The translations under genes were made by a program, and so were the position numbers. Positions 1 through 52,514 of a stretch of 64,000 bases of DNA are shown here, piece after piece; the first letter of the stretch is position 1; each line of letters opens with the position of its first letter. The stretch covers positions 60,078,001 through 60,142,000 of the forward strand of contig NW_026947489.1 of the NCBI RefSeq assembly GCF_034190915.1. The letters are read 5' to 3'. The stretch comes from Cavia porcellus (Eukaryota; Chordata; Mammalia; Rodentia; Caviidae). The notes beneath the pieces were generated by a model. It was not told the DNA's origin, made no database searches, and was given only the letters and a program-made list of their open reading frames with translations.

Positions 1-1410
1 GTTTAAATTACAACTCTACTCCCCAGCGAGAAAAGGTTGTGGGGTCCTCCTAACTCCCTATTTCTACTGTATCAGCTGGCATACAGGTTCACAGATGACT
101 GTAGGGTCTGTAACATCCAACTAATTACTGGTGTCCTGAAAAACTACCAGGCAAGAAACAAATCTACATCGACTCTCAGACTCCCAGATAAATGTCATTT
201 ACCCATTGTGATTTTTAATAAGACAGGGAGAGGAGAGAAAATAGACATCCCATCTCCTTGGTTTTGGAAATTGTTCTTAAATTCAAGACTAGGTCCAGGC
301 TTAAGAGAATGGGGTACAGAGTGTATTTTCTAGGCAATCGTATAACAATAGCACCCACAATTTTAGCTTTTTGATATAGAATTTGCATGGTGCTACCCAC
401 TCCATTTTCACTGGGAACCAAGAGAATCTTTTTTTTTTTTTTTTTGAAGAATTTCTTTATTTAAACAAGTACAGCCAGTACCTTAAGACACCAAATAATT
501 AAAGTTGAATTTAATTCCATTGAGTGCAAATTCAACAGAGACAGCTAAATATCCCAAAGCACCGCACTTTCCACTGCATCCACACAGTCGATGTACCACA
601 CCACCCTCTCCTTCCTTCCCCACACTGGCCAAAATCCCCCCCCCCCCCATTAGAAGAATGATACGTTACCCAGTGGTAAAATCCACACGCTCAATGTTAG
701 CCAAAAATCTTGAGAAAAGAGCCCAGGAGGGTTTGCAACAGAACAAAACTCAGTCACTACAGTCATCTTTTAATATACAAGGTCATGATAAATCCACCCT
801 GCAAATTATTTGGACTCAAGTATCACTCAATGTAAAGAATACTCATTATTTTTCACCTACCCACTGTTTTGGAGAAGAAGTTTTAAAATTTAAGTTTTTA
901 AACTATAGTTTAAACTTGAAATCTACATTTAATTCCTGATAAAAATTAGTGCATTCTTTTCCTCAGTACTATATAGAATCCTTCAGAGGACTAACTTTGA
1001 AATTGCTTCTAATAGATTTCCCTAAATTTGTAGCCAGTCAAGTATTTGAGAAATCATTGGTATACATTTGTATGTGTCTATGTATCTTTGCTATGAAATA
1101 CACAGTGTAAATTTTAAAATCCCAATTTCCTATGAAAAAGCTTTGCTTTTTTTCCCCCACAGCCAAATTTAAAGTATTACTGCCAAGCCTGTTGGGTCCA
1201 AATCTGCAAAGGAAATATAAGTTTGGTGGACTCCTCGGCTTCACCTAGAGAGTCAGGATTTGCCATGATGCTAAATAATCTTCAAAATAATTTCATGCAG
1301 GGACAAACCTAGTATAAACAAGACAAATTTCCTCATCATGAAAGTCATGCAGACATTGACCTTCAGAGCTGTGACTTTGCTCTCTCCCTGGAATGAGTCA
1401 AACACCACTT
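1..1410 (-). other. CNPY1 3' UTR and downstream flank
   Basis: No coding exon is visible. The segment is AT-rich single-copy-looking DNA with a C-run near 637-649. The most plausible 3' end signal on the minus strand is an AATAAA near 453-458, about 955 nt after the stop. No SINE or LTR was recognised. Confidence 0.5.
429..460 (-). promoter_or_regulatory. Candidate poly(A) signal followed by an A-tract
   Basis: On the minus strand AATAAA is followed about 10 nt later by an uninterrupted A-tract of about 17. This could be the CNPY1 polyadenylation site with a genomic A-run. It could also be the tail of a retrocopy whose body lies at higher coordinates. I found no convincing target-site duplication. 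Confidence 0.4.
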
Positions 1411-41193
<39,783 letters not shown>

Positions 41194-41249
41194 GTCCTCA
41201 GCAGAGCAGGGATGTGGCAGGCACAGGTGCTCAGGTGTGGACAGCCAGA

Positions 41250-41500
41250 GACACCCCGCCCCCCAGCCCGCAGGGCCTCACCTGGGTGCCTTGGGGTGTG
41301 GCCGCAGCCTCCACACTTGATCCCGCCCCCATCCCTATCCAGGTATCCGCCCATCTCCAGCCCAGCCCCCACCTCTGTGTCCCTGCAGGCCCTGCACCTG
41401 AGCCCACTCCCTTGGCCCAGATGGTCCCTGGCCAGTCCGCCCCCGCCCCGAAGTGTCACCCCTTCACCCTCTAATGTGGATTTTTTAACCCCCTTCCCCA
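41250..41500 (-). promoter_or_regulatory. Candidate upstream CNPY1 promoter region
   Basis: GC-rich DNA just upstream of the signal-peptide ATG, with GC boxes (CCCGCCCCC near 41325, CCGCCCCCGCCCC near 41437) and no obvious TATA. A CAG|GTGAGG near 41280-41285 could be a 5' UTR donor. It is placed by position and composition only. Confidence 0.35.
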
Positions 41501-42407
41501 TTTCTGACCCCACTCTCTGGTCACTGGCCCCATCTCTGGCCCCCTACCCTGTGCCCTGATCCTCATGCCCCGTGAGGTCACGGTGGCATCCTCACAGTTG
41601 TCATGCCCAGGCCACACTGGCAGGAGTGTTGACAGAAGGGCTGGCATCTGCTGGTGCTTTGTGAGTCTTTGTGATTCTGCTCCTCCAGTATTGCCCTGAA
41701 CAGAGGACTGAGCTAAAGATAAAACTTACTAAAAACCGATACAGTAAAAATCTACAGCCTCTTTAAATGCTAAATAAGGATGCAAATAAGACCAGTGAGA
41801 GTAGAGAGCCCCTGCTACCAATAGCTGGGAGGGGCCAAGCTGCTTTTTGTGCTTTTTGTCCTGGGGTGTTGGCCCCACCCCAGCACAGTTTCCAAGTGGT
41901 CATTTGCATGGCAGATGTACTATCTGGGCAATCGAGGCCTCCTCTTCTGGACTCTGTCTCTACCCTGTGATGATGGAGTGAGATGGTATCCCCTCCCCAT
42001 GGGGTCAGGTACAGCCTGGAGGTGGGGGTGCTGGTATCCTGGCTTAACACAGGGGTAGGTAGACACCAGCACAGTTTATTTGGTGGGTGGGGAGCCAGGG
42101 AAGTGTGAGGCTTTGGGGCACAGAAGGAAAGAGCCTAGAGGACAGGGTCTCTTCTCTGAGTAGCTATAACACGCACTGCCACACCCTGTGGGGTTCAAGG
42201 CCGGGATCCCATGGCACTCCTGCTGGCTGAGCCTAGGCTGGTCACCAGGACAGGGCAGGGGTAGCATCCACCAGCTCACATTTCAGCTGTGTGGTCTCCA
42301 GTTCTGTGCTCGTGGTGCCCACAGCTCGGGAAAGGGCCAGTCATGCTGGAGTTACATGACAGCACTGATGATGTCTGGAATCACAGAGGAGGAACACTGG
42401 CTTTTCA

Positions 42408-42560
42408 AACCCAGTGTGATGGCAGATTCCTGTAATCTCAGAACTCGGGAGGCTGAAGCAGGAGGATCACGGTGAATTCCAGGCGAGCCTAGGCTACATA
42501 GTGAGTTCAAGGTCAGCCTAAACTACTGAGTAAGATTGTCTCAAAACCAAAAAAAAAAAC
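42408..42560 (+). mobile_element. B1-like SINE with duplicated core
   Basis: CCTGTAATCTCAGAACTCGG, GGCTGAAGCAGGAGGATCAC, two GGC[G/C]AGCCTA cores, then an A-rich tail. Confidence 0.85.
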
Positions 42561-45500
42561 TCAGCTTCAAGCTGCGTGACCGGGGTGAGTTTGCACACCC
42601 CATACTTCTACTTCCTGACCTGTGATGAGAAGGCATCCTTCTGTCCTGATGTAGTGTAAAGTGTTTAGTTTTGAGGTTCTTTGACCCAACCACTTGAGGA
42701 CCACTCCTCTCACATATGGGAGCAAGAGGAAGAGGAAGCCTGCAGCCACTACCTGGGGTCCCCTTCCCCAGCTAGGCCCATCCATGGGGCCACAGGAGCA
42801 GGCTAAATGATGCCCATCCTTCACTTGGCCTAGGCTGTTCCCTAAGAAAAGTGTCAAAAGCAAACTGGATGGACACAGACATCTGACGGAGTGCTGCTGG
42901 GGTGGGTATCCAGGGTGCCAGTATTCCCTCACATCTGGAAGCTGGAGCAAGTTGAGGGATGAAGTGGCAGAAAACTGGGCAGGGCAGCTTGTCTTCCTGG
43001 TGGCAGAGCTGCACCCCCAGCACTGGCCTCTTTGCTCTCTGAGGAGGGCTCAGAAGGAACCGCCCCTTCCCTAGCTGGAAAAGGCACTTTTGAGGTTGAG
43101 GCCCTGGTAGCTGGCTGAGGGATGCAGGTCTCAACCTGACCTGTCCTTTCTGCTTGGCAGGGAAGCTGGAGGAAAACTCAGCTCACACCCTGCACCCCAC
43201 CATCCCCATCACTACCTGCAGAGCCCAGGCTGGTGCTTCTGCAGGTGTGTACACACTGTGCCCGACAGCCACGGTGCTGCATGCCAGGGTTCCGCCCTCC
43301 CAGCTGGAGCAGCAGCAAGGGTGGTGGCGGCTGGGCTCACAGGTGGGCACCAAGGCGACTCCATGGCCACCCTGCACCTTGTCCATGTAAACTGGCCGGA
43401 TTTCCATTTAAATAGCTGCTGTAAATACATCTCTATTTTAACACAGCATTTCCCACTTAGAGGGCTTCACAGCGAGGCAGCATAGAGGGCTCCGTGGCAA
43501 GGCAGAATGGAAAGTTTACCCTCCAGGCAAAAAAGAATGAATAAGAAGGGAAAAAGTCAATAACTTCTCCCCTCTGAGGTGGGAAGCAGCCTCTCGTTTG
43601 TGGGAGATGCATTTTCCATTTGTTGAATTGTTTTGTCTCTTTTACTTAGATTGGAAGTCTCCTGGGCAGAGTCACATGACCCACGTGCCCCTGGTATAAC
43701 CAACAATAACTCACTTCAAGTAAAAGTGTGAGTCTGAGCAGAACCACAGACATCCAGGAAGCACCCAGACCTGGCATCCCTCTGCTCGCTCATTCCTGAG
43801 TGGACAAGAAGTGACCCCCTTTACCCTGAGCCTTCAGGCAAGGCAGGTACATGGGATAGCTCTGAAGGCAGGGTCACATCTCCAGCACCCCCACACCTGC
43901 AGGATTCTGTCAAGGACCAGGGAGCAGCCAGGTCCTGGGTAACTGCTTGCCTGCAAGGAGATGGGCTTCCCCCACAGTGGCTCCAGAGCTCAGAAAATAG
44001 GGTGCTGTGGGCTGCCTGCCCTCTTCTCCCTCTTCTGGGGTATCTTTGAGAACCCTAAGCAGGGCACCCAGATTCTGTTGGAGAGTTCTCGCCTGTCCGG
44101 ACCTGGAGCAGAGCAGCAGGACTGGGACAGACTGGGGAAGGCAGGAGCGGAGCAGTGCATGCTGTGTACTGTGAGCCCGAGCCCCACTCTGTCCCTAGGG
44201 CAGCATCCACCATCTCCATCAGGATCCTGTGGCACTGTGGGGACTGCAGCACGCACTCCTGGGACAGGGCTTGTTTTGGCACCTCCCTGCTCCACTCCAC
44301 ACCTTCTGCGCTGGTCTTGGTGCAGCTGGTGCCCAGGGGAGAGGGCCCTCAGGCCTGCGCGGCCGTGGCACCTGCATGATTGTTGGCATCTCCAGGCCTC
44401 ACCTTTTCCACCTGGGATCTTGCTGAATGTGTCAAGACCCCTTCCAGCCCTGATGTTTTCTTCACCATCTTGAGCTAAAGCCAAGGAAACAAAGGTGGCC
44501 AAAACTGGCCTTTTTTTTGGGGGGGGGACATCACACAGTGCCACTTGCCACAGTCTGGGCTCTTGGACTCCCCTGCTAACAACCCCAGCAAAACCAAGGA
44601 GCTATGCGGCAGCTCTCTCTGTCATTAACTTCCCTCGCAGCGCAACGACCAGGTCAGATCTCGGTTCTGGTCCAGCTGTGATAGGCTGAGAACCCTCCTC
44701 GACTCATTGTCAGGCCCTGTGAGGCTGAGTTCAGCAGCGCTCACGCTAGGGCACTGACATCCAAGTGGGCCACAGACAATCGGATTTGTGTTTTTCGGGT
44801 TTCCCTGTTTTCCCTGAAAATAGCCAAAGCTGTGTGGCCAGGCTCATCCTTCCGTAAGACATGTCCTGTGTGTACCAGGAGGGGCATGCTGGGAAAGGAG
44901 CTCATCACCACCTCGGGAGCTATCCCCAGGATCAGAAGTGACTCTCTACACTGAAGCAGATAGATCACTGACCGGACACTTCAGGGATGGGATTTTCTCT
45001 CAGTACTAACTCTGATGTCTTAGACTGTGTGTCCCTGTATGCGCGTATGCTGTTGGGGACACAACGTGTACATAGCATGTTTATCAAGCCAGCACAGAAC
45101 AGCCTGCTCATCAGAGGCCAGTTGCCCCTTGAGGGGAAGCTGGGAAGCAGCCCCTCACCTCTCCTGCCCAGGCTCACACAGAGGTAGAGTGTTGACTTGG
45201 TGGATTGTCACCTGTACTACCGAGGGCATGTTCTAAGCAAGTGGGTGCCTGCAGCGGATCCTGGCACTGCAGTGCTAGGTGCTGTGTTGGGGTGAGGAAG
45301 TGTCTTGTCCCCAGCCCAGCTGTACACACTCAGACACACAGGCCCCCTCCTTGGCCTCCTGGGGCAGGGACAGTGTAGGCCTTGCTAACCAATGCTTAGC
45401 ACTGACCTTGTGGTCACTGAGGTCTTCCCTAGCCTGAGCCTCAGCTGGCCAAACTCCTCCTTCTTCATGTGCATCTGTTACACAGGACGCAACCACCCAC

Positions 45501-45764
45501 TCGCTTTTCTGATTCACACCCATCTCCTCCCAGAATGCTAAAAGCTCACTCCACTAGCTAGACGAACTTCTCCTTTGGGTCTCCGGATCCTGAATATCCT
45601 GATTGCAGTCTCCCCTTCTTAGTTCATCTCCCTTTTTATGTAAAAAGCAACCTCTGAGATTTTCCAAGAAAAAAAGAAAGAGCATCCTTTTAAGATCATT
45701 CTGGAGATCTTGTGAAGTCAAAAATATCTTCACGCAAAAGTTTCTGCCTTCATACTATTTGATA

Positions 45765-46050
45765 TTTGAATGGTGGTTCAGTCTGCTGCTGTAACAGAAT
45801 CCCACAGACAGGATAATTTATAACAAGCAAGAATTTATCTAGCTTGTGATTCCAGAGGCTGAGAAGCACAGGACCCAGGGCTGTATGTAGTAGGGGCCTC
45901 CAGGAAGACATTAGGTGGGCAGGAGACAGAGAACGCAAACTTCTAGATTCAGTAAACAACCTCTGAAAAAAGTACAGGATCACACTGTATAAAGAGAAAA
46001 TATTCATTTTACAAACACAAACTACCACTAAATTGTCAATTTCTGAGATC
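45765..46050 (-). mobile_element. MaLR-type LTR remnant
   Basis: GCTGTAACAGAATCCCACAG followed by GGATAATTTATAACAAGCAA and TGATTCCAGAGGCTG is the inverted 3' part of a THE1/MST-like LTR. The limit at the high-coordinate side is uncertain. Confidence 0.55.
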
Positions 46051-46340
46051 CCAGGGATTTATGTGGGAGGCAGATCAGATGACTAATGATTCTGATTGGT
46101 CCCACTACTTCCCCTCCCCTTGCAGGTACTTTTTCTGTCTCAGTTGCTTATTTGTGGCACTTGGTGGTAAGGCTGGCTGGAATCCAGTGTGCTCTTCTCT
46201 GGAGATTCAGGGGCCATGATTTTCCCCTGCAAGAACTTTGCAGCTCTGGCCTGATAGCAGAGCGTTCCCCTTCTCTGCCACATGACCACATGACAGAAAG
46301 AGGTGATGAGCTTTGTGAGTTTAAGGAATATACTCTCCTG

Positions 46341-46452
46341 GAGAGGAGTGGTGGTGTGGGCCCAGTGCTCAGGGAGGTTGAGCCAGGCGAATTGCTGAGA
46401 GTTCAAGGCCAGCCTGGGCTACACAGCAAGATCTTGTCTCAGAAAAAAAGAA
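46341..46452 (+). mobile_element. B1-like SINE
   Basis: GAGTGGTGGTGTGGGCCCAG, TTCAAGGCCAGCCTGGGCTA and CAAGATCTTGTCTCAG into an A-rich tail. Confidence 0.85.
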
Positions 46453-47048
46453 TAACCTCCTCTGTTCTCCAGCAGCCTGGAACAGAGGTTGGATTCAGCA
46501 TCAATCTTTGCAAAACATAGAGGAGACAGGGAAATAGCACCCACTAAGCCAGGCCAAGGCCCTCCCAGACCCTGGCAAGGCTGTCACCTGACCTCGGACT
46601 TCCAGCCACAAGAATGGTGGCAAAGTTTTCTGATTATAAGCCACGAATCGATGGCACTTTCTAAGAGCAGCCGCAATGCATGTCCCTCCTCCCTGGCACC
46701 TGGCCTCCTGCCTGCTTTCACCCTGACCACCTACACACACGGGACTCTCCTTGATGACTACAGTAGACTGGAGGGCCTGGAGCAATGGCTGCTGGAACTG
46801 AAAGGGCACAGGCCTTGAGGAGGGGTGAGAGGCAATTACTGCTGGAAATAAACCGTCCGCAGTAACACAGTGGCTGCAAAGAAGCAGGGAGAGAGAGGTC
46901 GGGCCAGAATCGAGGTTAAGGTTTTAATGTCATAGTTTTCAGACTAAAACTTCTGTGCTTGGAACTGAGGAGCCCCAGAACTTCCAGGAGAAGCATCTCG
47001 GGGCTCCCCACATCCAGTGTGGACCCTGTATTCTTTCCAATGTGTTTC

Positions 47049-47150
47049 TTTTTTTTGTCTTTATCCTTTTTATCGGTACCGGGCATCGAACTCACGACTG
47101 CCTACTTGCAAGGCAGGCACTTATGCCACTGAGCTAAAGCCCCAGCCCCC
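47049..47150 (-). mobile_element. ID-like SINE with target-site duplication
   Basis: Inverted copy with TTTATCGGTACCGGGCATCG, CTTGCAAGGCAGGC and AGCTAAAGCCCCAGCCC. A 13-bp repeat TCCAATGTGTTTC flanks it at 47036-47048 and 47151-47163. Confidence 0.9.
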
Positions 47151-47320
47151 TCCAATGTGTTTCAATAGAGTTCCAAGACGGCTGCCACCTGCAGAGGACG
47201 GGGTGCTCACAGTACTCATTTTTCGGAGCTTTTCTCTTTTGTCCAAAATCAATGAAGTAACTGGGCTTCAAGGAAAATGACTGCATTTTGTCTCCCAGGA
47301 GCTTCAGAAAGCTACAAAGT

Positions 47321-47500
47321 GCTGGGCGTGGTGGCACACACCTGTAATTCCAGCACTCAGGAGGCTGAGGCAGGAGGATTGCCATGAGTTCAAGGCCAGT
47401 CTGGGCTATATAGTGAGTTCAAGGCCAGCCTGAATTGCATAGTATGTCTCAAGAAAACAAACAAAACCAAGAATAACCCCCAAAAAACAAAACAAAAAGC
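47321..47500 (+). mobile_element. B1-like SINE with duplicated core
   Basis: GCTGGGCGTGGTGGCACACA, GGAGGCTGAGGCAGGAGG and two TTCAAGGCCAG[T/C]CTG cores, with an A-rich tail. It is one of the better preserved B1-like copies. Confidence 0.92.
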
Positions 47501-47966
47501 AATGGAGAGGAAAAATTGCACTAGAAGTATCAGATCTGTTTGGCATCCAGAAAGACATCTTCCTCTACCTTCAGGCCCTTGAAACTGACGCCATCGGCAT
47601 TGTCACAGGTGCGTGTCAGCTCAGAGCACTGCAGGCTCACCTGCAAGAACTGGGACGTGAAGGCTCTTTCCACTGAGCAAAGCAGGCTTGGAGTGCGAGA
47701 CACACGATCTGTCACACATACTCCTTGACAGAAAAACTACCCCTGAAAGTCCACCTGAAACCCTTAGCCTCCGAGGGCCACTTGAAGATGCACCACACAC
47801 AGGCAGAGAATCGGGGCATCTGGCTTCAGGTCCTCCCCAGATCGTGAGGAGCCCACAGATGCCTTTACCCATGGATTCTCCTTTATCAGGAGACTCCCAT
47901 CATCTGAGTCTCAGTGTCCCGCCCAAGTTGACAGTGGCCCAGGATTTATGCATTAAAAACAGAAAC

Positions 47967-48136
47967 AGCTGGTTGTGGTAGTGCCTGTAATCTCAGTACT
48001 CTGGTAGGCTGAGACAGGAATACGCAAATTTGAGCCCAGCCTAGACAGCTTAGAGAGAGCCTAACTGGGGAAAAAAAAAAAAAGGTCTGGGGATGCATCT
48101 TACAGTGAAGGTCCTGGATTCTATTTCCAGCACCAG

Positions 48137-48138
<2 letters not shown>
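47967..48138 (+). mobile_element. B1/ID composite SINE
   Basis: B1-like TGGTTGTGGTAGTGCCTGTA and GAGCCCAGCCTAGACAGC, an A-tract, then an ID-like unit ending TTCTATTTCCAGCACC. Confidence 0.8.

Positions 48139-48180
<42 letters not shown>
48139..48180 (+). repeat. (AC)n microsatellite
   Basis: About 21 AC units grown directly from the tail of the preceding SINE. Confidence 0.95.
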
Positions 48181-48184
<4 letters not shown>

Positions 48185-49064
48185 ACTCCAGGCTACAGAG
48201 TGACTGCTCAGTTTGCAATGATTCTCTGGTTCCCAAAGCACCTTTCAGTTTTGCTCTGTCTTCTTTCTCAAAACCATTCGATGACCCGAGAGCCCCCCGA
48301 GGGAACAGCAATCTTACCTTACCCACAGCGTAGGCTGAGGACTCAGGTGTCCCAACAGCCAGGTCTCTTTAAATTGCCACTCCTCAGGCTGGCCACGAAC
48401 TGTCGCTGGGAAGCTCCCTCTGCGTGGCCCAGATGCATTCCTCGAGCTCTCCAGCTAGAGATTTAGAGGGGGAAAGCTCATCCTATCCCGCTTCTGCTCC
48501 ACTCTCCCCGATCCAGGCTGCACCCAGCCTCCGTGAAGGAATCAAAGAGAATACAGGATGAGTGAGATTTTGCATTTCAAGTTAGTTTTATTTTATGTTA
48601 CCGGGGATTGCTGCATTGAGAAAAAAACAATGTTAGGAACAACATGTCAGCTCAGCTATCTTAAGTGAATACAAAGAGCTGATATTTAGAAAAAAAATAG
48701 AAAGCCTGTTTTGCCACACAGAGAAATTCCTTTATAGTGCTATCAGCTGTTTTAAATTATTCATCTTATAAATTGGGGCTTTGTTTTTGTAAAGCAGAAT
48801 ATATGTAACCTGGCTGGCTTCAACTCCAAGCTTTCTTCCCACCTCCATTTCCTTTTTAAATAAATGGACAGATGGGGAAAGATAAGGGTGTCTCTGATCA
48901 GGGTGGTAATACAGGAGCTAAGGTTAGGAGCACCACATAGGTGGTCAGATAGGTATCAGCCCTCAAAGAGGTCAGTGGAGAAAATAACAGTGCAGCTGTG
49001 GGTGGAGGCAATCTGGGGAGGGATAAACAGAAGTGATCGATATTCTAAATAGTCATCAGCCACC

Positions 49065-49391
49065 TGTGTGGGGGACTAGGCCCTCCTGACCTGTCCCCTC
49101 CAGGAAGGGTCCCTGTTCTTACCATGGGCACTTGCTATGTGACCTGCTTCCCAACTGGATCAGTATTACCTAAGAAACTATATTGATAATCTTATTGGTT
49201 GTCCATAGTTTTATCCCATCTTATACTACCTCATGATTTTGCCCTATAAAACTTCCTTTGAGACATGGGCTCATGGGCCACCCACTTCCTGGGTCCCCTC
49301 CTGTCCCTCTCAGCCTGGAACTGTCTTCCCCTCAATAAAATGTGCTACTTCTAACCTCCATGGCTCCTGGCAGCACACCACACACTTAACA
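49065..49391 (+). mobile_element. Probable solo LTR of an endogenous retrovirus
   Basis: The unit begins TGTGTGGGGGACTAGG and has a TATA-like CCTATAAAAC near 49244. It carries a pyrimidine-rich stretch, a CCTCAATAAAATG poly(A) signal near 49332, and ends CACACTTAACA. This U3-R-U5 order is typical of a TG...CA LTR. No internal viral genes are present. I see no clear flanking duplication, so the limits are approximate. Confidence 0.5.
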
Positions 49392-49439
49392 GATTAGGAG
49401 TCACAGTATTTCCTTTATATCATTTGGAGGTTCCCATAT

Positions 49440-49540
49440 CACACCTATATTAGTGATGCATGCCTGTAATCTCAGCACTCTGGAAGACTGAAGCAAAAGG
49501 ACCAAAAGTTTGAGCCTAGCCTGGGAACTTGGTGATTTAA
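49440..49540 (+). mobile_element. B1-like SINE fragment
   Basis: GATGCATGCCTGTAATCTCA, GCACTCTGGAAGACTGAAGC and GAGCCTAGCCTGGGAACTTG. Confidence 0.7.
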
Positions 49541-50837
49541 TGCCCGAGTTTTCCTGCAGAGCGGCAAGATTGTCGTTCTTCCAGGACGCTGCCACAACTC
49601 TGCAAGGTCTCTTAGCTCATTATCCTCATCGTCCTCATGGTCTTCGACAACATGTTGCAATATACAGAAACAAGGATGGAGGGTCAGACTGTGGACCCTT
49701 CTCTGGCGGCGTCTTGGCCCTGATTCAAAGCCGCTTTCTCGAGAGCCTTTCCCCGCAGTGCTGACGACCACCAGCAGGTGGCACCACCTGGGCTCAGACC
49801 GGCCAGCGACCCAAGACAGACTGAGCGCTCAGGAGCCAGAGCCCAGGCAGGAGCCGGAGCTGAGGCAGGCGGGTTCTCTCCTCCCTTGTTTTCTGTCTAA
49901 ACACACACATCTGACGGCCCACCTTTTATGAACACGCTGGTGTCCAGGTCTTTTGTGCATCACAGCGCTCCTTCAGCGCCAGGTATCAATCATAGCTTAG
50001 GAAGGATAAGTTCCTATACAAAGAACATTTATGTCTTAATTGTCTCCAAAGCTTGGCACAGTAATTGCAGAATTCAAAGGTCAAAAAAAAAAATACTTTG
50101 TCTTTCTTATTTTTCAAGAAATCAAGAGGCCAATAACACAAAGATTGATGGGAATACATTTTCCTTGTCTCTCCCGCATGTTTTACTAAGTGGTAAAGAT
50201 GTCAAGCTGACAGAACTAGGTGATGTTTCCCACCCAAAGATGAGTGTGCGCTGCTGGCCGCGCTAGAGATAGAGATGCTACACCGTCAGCCAAAGAGATA
50301 ACTAGAGAGCCAGAGTCCTCAGGAGGGGAGCGATCCTACCTGAGCAGCAACTGAATTCAAAGGCCCACGCCAAGAGGACAGGACCCAGGTGGTATCATCA
50401 CAGGAACACATAGGAACCACAAAGAGGTTTGCCACAAAGGGGCAAAACAGTGTGGGAACAAAGTTAGAGGGCCAGGAGCATTCAAAATCTTTGCAACTCT
50501 TGACTCCCTTTGAACCCTGCTGGAATCTGATCCGAGGGAAAAAATCTGAAATCCAGAGATATAGGTGTCCTACTCCAGCAGGACACCTAAAAGAAAAGCA
50601 CAAAATGCAGCCTAAATACTGCATCAGAAGAGAATAGTTAAGTAAATTATACAGGTGAGTTCAGGTGAGTGTGTGTATTTAGCCAATGAAAAAAATCCCT
50701 CTGCCTGCTTTCAGAGGCGAACCTAGAACTGCTAGGCTAATGGTCTAGTTTATCTCTGTATTTGCTAACTGCATGTGATTAGAATATTTGCTCAGTAATT
50801 AGGAAAACCATTAAGAGACTTCAAGAAGTAAATTTAC

Positions 50838-51045
50838 AGCTGTGGGCATGGTAGCCATCGCTGAGTTCCTAGTATAAGGGTGGCTGAAGCAGGAAGATGG
50901 CAAGTTTAAACCCAGCCTGGGCAGTTTAGGAATTTAGCAAGAACCTATCTCAAAATAAAAACCATAAAATACAATTAAAAAGAGATAGGGTTGTAGCTCA
51001 GTGTAAAGGTCTTGGGTTTAATTTCCACTACTGGAAAATAGAGGG
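50838..51045 (+). mobile_element. B1/ID composite SINE
   Basis: B1-like GGGCATGGTAGCCATCGCTG and AAACCCAGCCTGGGCAGTTT, an A-rich linker, then an ID-like unit GGGTTGTAGCTCAGTGTAAA ending TTTCCACTACTGG. Confidence 0.8.
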
Positions 51046-51094
51046 ATGCGATATAGTAGTAAGTTGGAAAAGGTTATCATTGATAGTTGGGTGA

Positions 51095-51430
51095 TAGGTG
51101 AGATGGCTTGAATGCTTTTTGTTTGAAATTCAAATATTAACTCTTTATGCCCAATGTGAAAGGCTTGAAAGGTGAACCTTAATAAACAACAGTGTCCTCC
51201 TGAATGGGCTCTCTCGAGCCCTTCTCCCTCCCACTGGACAAGGATATGGCGCCCCTCTCTGAAGGAGCCAGCAAAGCTTCCATCTTGAAAGCACAGAGCT
51301 CTCCGCAGCCATGGGACTTGCTGACCTTCTTGACTTTAGTCTCCAGAATCACAGGAACTAAATTTCTGCTCTTTGGTGATTATCTAGCTTGGGGCATTCT
51401 ATTACAGCAACATAAGGACACGAAGAAAAG
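51095..51430 (+). mobile_element. MaLR-type LTR remnant
   Basis: It contains TGAGATGGCTTGAATGC, GGTGAACCTTAATAAACAAC, CTCCAGAATCACAGGAACTA and a CATTCTATTACAGCAACATA 3' part, as in MLT/MST LTRs. Confidence 0.55.
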
Positions 51431-51529
51431 GAGTGATTTTATTTTCTCCATTTCCAGTCTTCTACCATGAGCCTTCTTTACTGTTAGTCCCAGAAAATAA
51501 ATTTTTAATGAAAAAGTGAACTGGTTCAT

Positions 51530-52395
51530 AATTCATACCATCATAAAAAATTAACTCAAAATGAACTGAGACATAAATGTAAAACCTAAAATCATAAAAC
51601 TTCTAGAAGAAAATCTTTGAACTTATGAGTGAGGCAAAGATTACTTAGCACACTAAAAACACAACTCATCAAAGAAAAGTAAGCTGGGCTTTATCACAAT
51701 AAACACATTTGTTCTATGAAAAACACTTAAGCATGTGAAAAGACAAGATACCGACTAGGCAAAACTATTTGCAAAACACATAAAGACTTGCATTCATCAC
51801 ATAAAACAACTCTCAAAACTTGATCACGAGAAAACCACCCAAAGAAAACACAGCCAGTTCAGATATGTTACCAAAGAGAATCTAAGCGAGACAAAGAGAC
51901 ACACACACAAAAAATCCCAATATAGTCAGCATAATTGGGGAAACACAAATTGAAATCACAATGAAATGCCACAACACACTTATAAGAATGGCTCATTGTA
52001 AAAAATAACCAACAAGACTGAGTGAGGGTTGACAAGTGTTCACAGCAACAGTAGATCTCAGAACAGCTGGTACAGTTGCAAAATGGGCTGGCCCCAGAGG
52101 GCAGCAGGGCAGGTTCTTGGCAGTGAGCATACGTGTCTCAAATTAACCAGCAACTTTCTTCCAGGTGCTCATCCCAGAGAAGCGGAAATGTGTGTGTGCA
52201 CACACACCACTAGTTTGATAACGTTCCTAACAGTTGATTTAATCTAATCTCTGAACACTAGGAACCTGTCCATCAGCAGGTGAACAGGTAGGAGAGGGGC
52301 CCATCATCATCGTGGAATGCCACTCAGCACCAGGAAGGAGAGAGAACACGCAATATAAAATCATAAATACGGGTGCTGAGCAGGCTGCTCGGAGT
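51530..52395 (+). mobile_element. Old L1 (L1M-type) 3' fragment
   Basis: It follows the familiar order of an ancient L1 ORF2 3' segment: an ACTTCTAGAAGAAAATC stretch, GTGAAAAGACAAGATA, TATTTGCAAAACACATAAAG, AATCACAATGAAATGCCA, GGTTGACAAGTGTTCACAG, then 'aatgccactcagcacc'. It is heavily mutated, with no open frame. Confidence 0.7.
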
Positions 52396-52514
52396 AGGCT
52401 TATGTTTCTATGACCCAGGATGGGTGAAATAATGGCAAAAGACAGGCCAGTGGTCAACAAGGGGTGGAGTTGTGTCAGGCTTGACCAAAAAGGACCAGGA
52501 AGCTATTTTCATAT

